Shown here one piece after another: positions 17,954 to 24,347 of a stretch of DNA of 64,000 nucleotides. The stretch lies in NCBI RefSeq assembly GCF_016862455.1, contig NZ_BOMZ01000105.1:39771-103770 (forward strand), read 5' to 3'. The notes under the pieces were generated by a model. The model was not told the DNA's origin, searched no databases, and saw only the letters and a list, made by a program, of their open reading frames with translations. Source of the DNA: Actinoplanes utahensis. GTDB taxonomy: Bacteria; Actinomycetota; Actinomycetes; Mycobacteriales; Micromonosporaceae. A program made the position numbers and the translations under genes. Numbering within the stretch: the first letter of the stretch is position 1; every line of letters begins with the position of its first letter.

Positions 17954-19300
17954 TTGCTCAACCTGATCACCGGGGCGGTTCAGGACAGAAGCGCCAGGGG
18001 CATCGCGGCCGCCGTGAGCCGCCTGATCACGTCCGGCCGGCTCCCCGCCGGAGCGCGGCTGCCCACCGTCCGGGTGGTCGCCGGCGGGCTCGGCGTCAGC
18101 CCGACCACCGTCAGCGAGGCCTGGCGCAACCTGATCCTGGCCGGGGCCATCCGGACCCGCGGGCGGTCCGGGACCTTCGTGGCCGGACCACTGCCGCCGC
18201 GCGAACGGCTCCGGTACGCGCAACTCCGCGGGACACGGGTGAACCTGCCGACCGACCTGTCGACCGGCGTGCCCGACCCGCTGCTGCTGCCCGACCTCAG
18301 CGCGGCGTTACGGCGGGCCGGGGACGGGCGGTGGGCCGGCAGCTATCTCGACGCCCCGGTGCTGCCCGACCTGGAGGCGGTGCTGCGGGAGCGGTGGCCG
18401 TACCCCGCGGAGAAGCTGACCGTGGTCGACGGCGCGATGGACGCGCTGGACCGGGTGGCCGGCGCCGCGCTGCGCTACGGCGACCACGTGCTCGTGGAGA
18501 ACCCCGCCTTCCCGCCGCTGCTCGACCTGCTGCAGGCCGTCGGCGCCACCGTCGTCGGGGTGCCGGTGGACTCCGCCGGCATCGTGCCCGAGGAACTGCG
18601 GCGCGCCGTCCGGGAGTACCGGGCGGTCGCGCTGTTCCTGCAGCCGCGGGCGCACAACCCGACCGGCGCCGGCATGGACGCCGCCCGGGCCGCGCAACTG
18701 GCGGAGATCCTGCTCCCGGTGCCGCACCTGCTCGTCGTCGAGGACGAACACGCCGGGGACATCGCCACCGCGCCGCCGGTCAGCCTCGGCCGCTACCTGC
18801 CCGACCGCACCGTGCACGTGGCCGGCTTCTCCAAGAGCCACGGCCCCGACCTGCGGCTCGCGGCGGTCGGCGGGCCCGCGCACGTGCTCGACGCGGTCGC
18901 CGACCGGCGGCTGCTCGGGCCGGGCTGGTCCAGCCGGCTGCTGCAGAGCGTGCTGCTCGACCTGCTCACCGATCCGGCGGCGGTCGCCCGGGTCGCCGAG
19001 GCCCGGTCGGTGTACGCGGCCCGCCGGTCCACGCTGGTGGCCGCCCTGCGCGAGCGTGGGGTGACCGCCACCGCCGACGACGGGATAAACCTCTGGATGG
19101 AGGTGCCCGACCAGCAGAGCGCCCTGGTCGCGCTCGCCGCCCACGGCATCGCCGCCGCGCCCGGAGCGCCGTTCTGCGTGTCCCCGCTCGCCGCCGACCA
19201 CCTGCGGATCACCGCGGGCCTGGTCGACGGCGGCCACGACGACCTGGCCGACGTGCTCGCGGCGGCCGTCTTCGCCTTTCGGAACGGAGTGGTGAGATGA
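17954..19300 (+). CDS. MocR-type regulator (GntR HTH fused to aminotransferase-like domain)
   Basis: A 448-residue protein from TTG 17954, seven bases after GGAGA; an in-frame TTG 31 codons upstream lacks such a site. Residues about 1-75 are a GntR winged helix (IAAAVSRLITSGRLPAGARLPTVR, VSPTTVSEAWRNL). The rest is a fold-type I aminotransferase-like domain with HNPTGAGMD and the PLP-lysine region GFSKSHGPDLRLAAVGG. MocR proteins use bound PLP and an amino compound to switch transcription. It faces the pyrimidine-catabolic operon and overlaps the aminotransferase gene (ATGA), so it probably controls both and may sense the beta-amino acid product. Confidence 0.9.
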   Translation: MLNLITGAVQDRSARGIAAAVSRLITSGRLPAGARLPTVRVVAGGLGVSPTTVSEAWRNLILAGAIRTRGRSGTFVAGPLPPRERLRYAQLRGTRVNLPTDLSTGVPDPLLLPDLSAALRRAGDGRWAGSYLDAPVLPDLEAVLRERWPYPAEKLTVVDGAMDALDRVAGAALRYGDHVLVENPAFPPLLDLLQAVGATVVGVPVDSAGIVPEELRRAVREYRAVALFLQPRAHNPTGAGMDAARAAQLAEILLPVPHLLVVEDEHAGDIATAPPVSLGRYLPDRTVHVAGFSKSHGPDLRLAAVGGPAHVLDAVADRRLLGPGWSSRLLQSVLLDLLTDPAAVARVAEARSVYAARRSTLVAALRERGVTATADDGINLWMEVPDQQSALVALAAHGIAAAPGAPFCVSPLAADHLRITAGLVDGGHDDLADVLAAAVFAFRNGVVR

Positions 19301-20592
19301 GTCTTCTGGACCGACACCGGGCGGTGATGCCGACCTGGATGCCCGTCTACTACGGCGACGACGCGCTGGAGATCGTCTCCGGCAGCGGGCGGCGGGTCAC
19401 CGACGCCACCGGGCGCACCTACCTGGACTTCTTCGGCGGCGTGCTGACCACCATGATCGGGTACGACATCGCCGAGATCAGCGACGCGGTCCGCCGCCAG
19501 ATCGGCACCGGCGTCGCGCACACCTCGACGCTCTACCTGATCCGGCAGCAGGTCGAGCTGGCCGAGAAGATCGCCCGGCTCTCCGGGATCCCGGACGCGC
19601 GGGTGTTCTTCACCAACTCCGGCACCGAGGCCAACGAGACCGCGCTGCTGATGGCGACGAACGTGCGCCGCTCCAACCAGATCCTGGCGATCAAGAACAG
19701 CTATCACGGCCGGTCGTTCGGCACGATGGCGATCACCGGGCACCGGACCTGGTCGTCGAGCTCGCTCAGCCCGTTCACGGTCAACTGGCTGGCGTCGGCC
19801 GACCGGCTGCGCGGCCGGATGGCCCGGCTCACCGACGCGGACGTGATCGACGCGGCCGTCGACGACCTGCGGGAGGTGCTCGCCACGGTCACCGCCGGGG
19901 ACGTGGCCGCGCTGATCGCGGAGCCGATCCAGGGGGTGGGCGGGTTCGTGCACGGCCCGGACGGGCTGCTCGGGGCGTACCAGAAGGTCCTCGCCGAGAA
20001 CGGCATCCTGCTCATCGCCGACGAGGTGCAGACCGGGTGGGGACGGACCGGAGACCACTTCTGGGGGTACGAGGCGCACGGGGTCACGCCGGACCTGGTC
20101 ACCTTCGCGAAGGGGATCGGGAACGGGTTCGCCCTCGGCGGGGTGGTCGGCCGGGCCCCGGTGATGAACGCGGTGCCGGCGATCAGCTTCTCCACCTTCG
20201 GCGGCAACCCGGTCAGCGCGGCGGCCGGGAATGCGGTGCTCGACTACGTGCTCGACCACGACCTGCAGGGGAACGCGCGGACGGTCGGGGCGATCCTGCT
20301 GCGGGGGTTGCGGGAGTTGTCGTACGACATCCTCGCCGCCGTCCGTGGCCGGGGCCTGATGATCGGCCTCGAGTTCGTCCGTCCCGGCACCACCGAGCCG
20401 GACCCGGCGGTCACCGCGCGCGTCTTCGATCTGTGCCGGGAGGGCGGGCTGCTGGTCGGCAAGGGTGGGTTGCACGGCAACGTGCTGCGGCTCGGCCCGG
20501 CCCTGACGCTGACCGTGGAGGAGGCGCGTGAGGGTCTGGCGATCCTCGCCGGAGCCATCGCCGCAGCCGACGCGGAGCTCAGAATCACCTGA
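19297..20592 (+). CDS. Class III PLP aminotransferase (beta-alanine/GABA-type)
   Basis: A 431-residue fold-type I, class III transaminase: TYLDFFGGVLTTMIGY, VFFTNSGTEANETALLMA, NSYHGRSFGTMAITGH, LLIADEVQTGWGRTG, and the PLP lysine in TFAKGIGNGF. The family includes beta-alanine, GABA and alanine-glyoxylate aminotransferases. Because the neighbouring operon yields beta-alanine (from uracil) or beta-aminoisobutyrate (from thymine), the likely reaction is their conversion to malonate- or methylmalonate-semialdehyde. The start overlaps the MocR stop (ATGA), and an excellent terminator follows at 20670. Confidence 0.88.
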   Translation: MSLLDRHRAVMPTWMPVYYGDDALEIVSGSGRRVTDATGRTYLDFFGGVLTTMIGYDIAEISDAVRRQIGTGVAHTSTLYLIRQQVELAEKIARLSGIPDARVFFTNSGTEANETALLMATNVRRSNQILAIKNSYHGRSFGTMAITGHRTWSSSSLSPFTVNWLASADRLRGRMARLTDADVIDAAVDDLREVLATVTAGDVAALIAEPIQGVGGFVHGPDGLLGAYQKVLAENGILLIADEVQTGWGRTGDHFWGYEAHGVTPDLVTFAKGIGNGFALGGVVGRAPVMNAVPAISFSTFGGNPVSAAAGNAVLDYVLDHDLQGNARTVGAILLRGLRELSYDILAAVRGRGLMIGLEFVRPGTTEPDPAVTARVFDLCREGGLLVGKGGLHGNVLRLGPALTLTVEEAREGLAILAGAIAAADAELRIT

Positions 20593-20669
20593 ATCCGGTA
20601 TGTCCGTCTTAGGGGTTCTATCACCCCGGTGCGGCTAAGGCAAAGTTCATTCGCCGTACGCTTGAGTAG

Positions 20670-20705
20670 CACGCCGTAATCATTTGGTTGCGGCGTGTTC
20701 TTTTT
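20670..20705 (+). terminator. Intrinsic terminator after the aminotransferase gene
   Basis: A 10-bp stem (20670-20679 with 20688-20697, one G-T pair) with an eight-base loop is followed by TTCTTTTT. It separates the aminotransferase gene from the phosphate transporter gene. Confidence 0.85.
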
Positions 20706-20794
20706 GGGAAAACGGCCGGTTAACGGAGGCGGAAACTTGTACACGTCCCGTTCGGCCTATGGCAGCGGCCCGGCAACTCGGTCACGATCACCGC

Positions 20795-22027
20795 GTGACA
20801 GAAACATCCGTGATCTTGGCGCTGGTGGTCATCACGGCCCTGGCCTTCGATTTCACCAACGGGTTCCATGACACCGCCAACGCGATGGCGACCTCCATCG
20901 CCACCAAGGCGCTACGGCCCAAGACCGCCGTCGCCCTGTCCGGTGTGCTGAACCTGGTCGGCGCCTTCCTCTCGGTGGAAGTCGCGCTGACCGTCACCAA
21001 CGCCGTCGTCAAGATCCAGGACAAGAGCGGCGCCCCCAAGGCGGAACTCCTCGCCGACGGCGGCAGCGCCCTGTTGCTGATCATCCTGGCCGGCCTGGTC
21101 GGTGGCATCGTCTGGAACCTGCTGACCTGGTTGCTCGGCCTGCCGTCCAGTTCCTCCCACGCGCTCTTCGGCGGCCTGGTCGGGGCCACCCTGGCAGGTC
21201 TCGGCGTGGCCGGTGTCAACTGGAACGGCGACGGCTCGAAACTCGACGGCGTCGTCGGCAAGGTCCTGCTCCCCGCCGTCATCTCCCCGGTCATCGCCGG
21301 CGCGGTGGCCGCCGTCGGCACCTGGGTCATCTTCAAGATCACGACCGGGGTCGCGGCCCGCTTCACCGAGCAGGGCTTCCGCTGGGGCCAGATCGGCAGC
21401 GCCTCCCTCGTCTCCCTCGCCCACGGCACCAACGACGCGCAGAAGACCATGGGCGTGATCACCCTCGCGCTGATCGCCAGCGGCCACTGGGGCGACACCG
21501 AGAACATCCCGCTCTGGGTCAAGGTCTCCGCCGCCGTCGCCATCGCGCTCGGGACCTACCTCGGCGGCTGGCGCATCATCCGCACCCTCGGCAAGGGCAT
21601 CACCGACATCAACCCGCCGCAGGGCACCGCCGCGCAGTCCGGCGCCGCCGCCGTCATCCTCGCCTCCAGCCACCTCGGCTTCGCGCTCTCCACCACCCAC
21701 GTGGCCACCGGCTCGGTGATCGGATCCGGCCTCGGCCGTCCCGGCGCCAAGGTCCGCTGGGCCGTCGCCGGCCGCATGGTCCTGGCCTGGCTGATCACCC
21801 TGCCCGCGGCCGGCCTGGTCGGCGCCGCGATGTGGTACATCGGCGACACCGTCGGCGGCACCGCCGGCGCCCTCGTCGTCTTCACCCTGCTGGTCCTCGC
21901 CTCCGGGGCGATGTACCTCAAGTCCCGCACCGGCAAGGTCGATCACGAGAACGTCAACGACGACTGGGACGGCGCCGCTCCTGCGGCCGCCGGATCCAGC
22001 ACCCCCGTCCCCGCCGCGGCTCACTGA
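20795..22027 (+). CDS. pit: PiT family inorganic phosphate transporter
   Basis: A 410-residue polytopic membrane protein with the PiT signatures: FDFTNGFHDTANAMATSIA near the start, the duplicated-type motif LPSSSSHALFGGLVG, and SLAHGTNDAQKTMGVI. About ten to twelve helices are visible. It imports metal-phosphate with protons at low affinity. GTG 20795 is chosen because the membrane part starts directly after it; no ribosome binding site is seen, and CACGAT lies six bases upstream. The next gene, 13 bp downstream, codes a small membrane protein that may be an accessory. Confidence 0.93.
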   Translation: MTETSVILALVVITALAFDFTNGFHDTANAMATSIATKALRPKTAVALSGVLNLVGAFLSVEVALTVTNAVVKIQDKSGAPKAELLADGGSALLLIILAGLVGGIVWNLLTWLLGLPSSSSHALFGGLVGATLAGLGVAGVNWNGDGSKLDGVVGKVLLPAVISPVIAGAVAAVGTWVIFKITTGVAARFTEQGFRWGQIGSASLVSLAHGTNDAQKTMGVITLALIASGHWGDTENIPLWVKVSAAVAIALGTYLGGWRIIRTLGKGITDINPPQGTAAQSGAAAVILASSHLGFALSTTHVATGSVIGSGLGRPGAKVRWAVAGRMVLAWLITLPAAGLVGAAMWYIGDTVGGTAGALVVFTLLVLASGAMYLKSRTGKVDHENVNDDWDGAAPAAAGSSTPVPAAAH

Positions 22028-22040
22028 AGGACGGCGCAGC

Positions 22041-22349
22041 ATGCACAACCTCGGATTCGCGCTCGACGGGGCGTGGCAGGTCCTGCTCGCCGGCCTCGCC
22101 CTCGGCGCCGGCCTGCCGATCCTCTTCGCCCTCGGCATCCGCTCGCTGGCGTGGGGCGCCGGCTCGGTCGCCGTCGACGAGACCGGAGTCACCGCCGGTG
22201 CACGCAGGCCGGCCGGCACGGCGCTCGGCTACACCCTCTTCGCCGTCGTGATCATCGGCGTGCTGCTCGGCCTCACGTTCATCGTGGCCAGCGGCTTCGG
22301 CTACAAGCTCGACTTCTCGAACGTGGTACCCACCCTCGTCGCGAAGTGA
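22041..22349 (+). CDS. Small membrane protein partnered with PiT
   Basis: A 102-residue protein with two clear membrane helices (about 12-38, VLLAGLALGAGLPILFALGI, and 62-83, GYTLFAVVIIGVLLGLTFIV) and a short loop between. AAGGA precedes the ATG. It is 13 bp after the PiT gene and followed by a hairpin, so the two form an operon. I recognise no named domain. A role as a transporter subunit or assembly partner is inferred from position only. Confidence 0.75.
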   Translation: MHNLGFALDGAWQVLLAGLALGAGLPILFALGIRSLAWGAGSVAVDETGVTAGARRPAGTALGYTLFAVVIIGVLLGLTFIVASGFGYKLDFSNVVPTLVAK

Positions 22350-22371
22350 CGCCCGTCGCGAAGTGACGCGA

Positions 22372-22422
22372 AAGGCCCCGGCGCCTCGCCGATCCTGGAA
22401 CCGCAGGCGATGCCGGGGCCTT
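22372..22422 (+). terminator. Hairpin after the PiT operon
   Basis: AAGGCCCCGGC (22372-22382) is perfectly repeated in inverse at 22412-22422, with part of the 29-base loop also self-complementary. It lies 23 bp after the stop of the small membrane protein gene; the T-run is weak. Confidence 0.6.
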
Positions 22423-22440
22423 CGCCCAACTTCAAGACCC

Positions 22441-22555
22441 TTCGCTCGTACGCCTACGGCTTCCTCGTACGCCTACGGCTTCCTCGTACGCCCACCGCTT
22501 TTTCGTACGCCCACCGCTTCGTTGTACGCCCGCCGCTTCCTCGCACGCCCATCAC
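22441..22555. repeat. Tandem repeat, about 19 bp x 6
   Basis: Six consecutive units of the form TTCCTCGTACGCCTACGGC, starting near 22441, 22461, 22480, 22499, 22518 and 22537. The first two are nearly identical in their core, and later ones drift (CTACGGC to CCACCGC to CCGCCGC). No coding frame fits. Confidence 0.8.
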
Positions 22556-22594
22556 GCTTGGCGGGCGGTCCTGCCGGGCCACCGTGTAGCCGCC

Positions 22595-22630
22595 GGGCCA
22601 AAGTGCCGTGCTGGGCCAAAGTGCCGTGCT
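22595..22630. repeat. Perfect 18-bp direct duplication
   Basis: GGGCCAAAGTGCCGTGCT occurs twice in a row (22595-22612 and 22613-22630), followed by a partial third start. Non-coding. Confidence 0.8.
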
Positions 22631-22781
22631 GGGCCGCCGCGTAGCCATCGGGGCTGAAGCGTCCCCGCCGGGCAGGCAGCCGCCCACTCTTCCCGCGCTC
22701 TGCCGATCTTGTCGCTGGTGCCCGGGTTCCTCCGCGCTCACGTCAAGCCCTCGGCAGGACGGCTCACCCGCCGGCTCCGTT

Positions 22782-22835
22782 CGCGATCTTGGACGATTTC
22801 CCGCCGTTTCCGGTGGTCTATCGTCCAAGATCGCG
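22782..22835. terminator. 16-bp perfect inverted repeat after the glycerophosphodiesterase gene
   Basis: CGCGATCTTGGACGAT (22782-22797) is repeated in inverse at 22820-22835 with a 22-base loop. It lies 31 bp beyond the leftward stop at 22867 and is probably its terminator. Confidence 0.6.
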
Positions 22836-22866
22836 GGAGAGAGGACTCGGCGTCCCGTTCGTGGCG

Positions 22867-23964
22867 TCAGACGAGGGTGCGGGCCAGGACGCCGATGTCG
22901 GGGTTGTCGGTGAACAGGCCGTCGATGCCGGTGCGCAGGAACGTCACCTGCTCGTCGATCGACTTGCCGTAGGCCGCCACATCCGTGCCGACCCGCAATT
23001 CGGCCGGCAGGAACGAGTTCTCCGCCCGGAAGGTGTACGGGATCACCTTCAGCCCGGCCGCGTGCGCGTCAGCGACCAGGCGGGTCGGCGTGCCCAGGGT
23101 GCCGTCCGCCTTCCGCGGGATGATCTGGTTCTTCTCCGGGCCGAGCCCGTCGGCGAACCCGGACAGCTCCTTGAGCCCCGCCGGCGTCAGATAGTCCGCG
23201 TACGACCGCGGGTCGTTGAACGGGTTCCCCGACGCGCTGGTCAGGAACACCAGCGGCACCTCCACCCGGTGCTCGCCGGCGAGGGTGCGCAGGTTCGCCG
23301 CCTCGAACGACTGGATGAAGACCTTCGCGCCCCGCCTGTCCAGGCCGTTGCGGCGCAGCGTCCGGACCAGCGGTTTCTCCAGCCCCAGGCCGATACGCTG
23401 GAAGAAGGTCGGGTGCTTGGTCTCCGGGAAGACCCCCAGCTCCCGGTCCAGTTCCTTGGAGAGCCGCTTGCGCAGATCCAGCACCTCCTGGAAGGTCGGC
23501 ACCTCGAAGTAGCCGTCGTAGATCGTGTTCTGCTGCCGGATCGCCGGGATCCGCTCGACCGCCCGCAGCGTCTTCAGCTCGGCCAGGGTGAAGTCCTGCG
23601 TCCACCAGCCGGTCACGCTCACCCCGTCCAGCACGACGGTCCGCTTCCGGCCCGCGAACTCGGGCCGCGACGCGACGTCGGTGGTCCCGCCGATCTCCGG
23701 CTCGTGCCGGCAGACCAGGACGCCGTCCTTCGTGATGACCAGGTCCGGCTCGATGTAGTCGGCGCCCATGCGCGCGGCCAGCTCGTACGACGCGAGGGTG
23801 TGCTCCGGCCGGTAACCGGAGGCGCCGCGGTGACCCACCACGAGCGGCCGGCTCCTGCCACCGCCGTGCGCACCGGCCCACGCGGGCGCGGAAACGGCCC
23901 CGGCCAGCGCCGGAGCGGCGGCGGCGACCGCCCCGAAGCGCAGCACCTGACGGCGATCTGCCAC
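22867..23964 (-). CDS. Tat-exported glycerophosphodiester phosphodiesterase
   Basis: A 365-residue protein. GTG 23964 is chosen because GGAGGA lies four bases upstream; it gives a twin-arginine signal (DRRQVLRFGAVAAAAPALAG, cleavage near AWA). The mature enzyme is a GDPD barrel: VVGHRGASGYRPEHTLASYE, GADYIEPDLVITKDGVLVCRH, FPETKHPTFF, and FTDNPDIGV near the end. It would release glycerol-3-phosphate from glycerophosphodiesters or teichoic acids outside the cell. It lies tail-to-tail with a phosphate transporter operon, which suggests a shared link to phosphorus supply. Confidence 0.92.
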   Translation of the reverse strand: MADRRQVLRFGAVAAAAPALAGAVSAPAWAGAHGGGRSRPLVVGHRGASGYRPEHTLASYELAARMGADYIEPDLVITKDGVLVCRHEPEIGGTTDVASRPEFAGRKRTVVLDGVSVTGWWTQDFTLAELKTLRAVERIPAIRQQNTIYDGYFEVPTFQEVLDLRKRLSKELDRELGVFPETKHPTFFQRIGLGLEKPLVRTLRRNGLDRRGAKVFIQSFEAANLRTLAGEHRVEVPLVFLTSASGNPFNDPRSYADYLTPAGLKELSGFADGLGPEKNQIIPRKADGTLGTPTRLVADAHAAGLKVIPYTFRAENSFLPAELRVGTDVAAYGKSIDEQVTFLRTGIDGLFTDNPDIGVLARTLV

Positions 23965-24324
23965 GTTGTCCTCCACAGGTCCTCGACACCGGCGTTCCTC
24001 GCCGGATCTCCGGTCAGAGTCGACGTGATCGATCCGTCGGCCGGGCGACGAACTCATGGCGCGCCCTTGAACGACGGATCAATCTCCCACCCGACCCTTC
24101 CGCTATCCCCTGCCCAAGTCCACTGCGGATCGGAGCCACCCAGGGTCCCCACCACTCATCCACCGGTCGGGGTCGTGGCGCGCGTCGGGCATCCGGACGT
24201 CCAGGCTGTGAAGTCGTGCCGCTCATCCGACGGTCCGGGACGTGGGGTCGCGTCGTTCATCGGGTGGTTCGGGTTGTGGGGTCGTGCCGCTCATCCGGCG
24301 GTCCGGGTTGTGAACTCGGGCCGC
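23965..24324. other. Non-coding 360-bp gap upstream of the glycerophosphodiesterase gene
   Basis: The right half is filled by a 34-bp tandem repeat tract. The left part should hold the glycerophosphodiesterase promoter, but I see no convincing -35/-10 pair or operator. Confidence 0.6.
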
Positions 24325-24347
24325 TCATCCGGGGGCGAGGGTTGTGT
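24145..24347. repeat. 34-bp tandem repeat, six copies
   Basis: Units start at 24145, 24179, 24212, 24246, 24280 and 24314; all are 34 bp except the second (33). The shared core is GTCGTGCCGCTCATCC then GGTCCGGGTTGTG with scattered changes. The last copy runs through the stop codon of the helical-repeat gene into its final codons. Confidence 0.8.

Larger units (their letters stand above)
22350..22866. other. Non-coding 517-bp region with repeats
   Basis: Between the PiT operon and the glycerophosphodiesterase gene. It holds a terminator hairpin, a 19-bp tandem repeat tract, an 18-bp duplication and a 16-bp inverted repeat, but no frame with a protein-like composition on either strand. Confidence 0.7.

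Noticed and set aside
22441..22555. Possible CRISPR array
   Set aside because: The 19-bp units are directly adjacent without spacers and no cas gene is present.
22454..22828. A 124-codon leftward frame in the repeat region
   Set aside because: Composed of translated tandem repeats, no start signal, no domain.
24145..24347. Possible CRISPR array or origin iterons
   Set aside because: Units are contiguous with no spacers, and no cas, rep or dnaA-type gene lies nearby.
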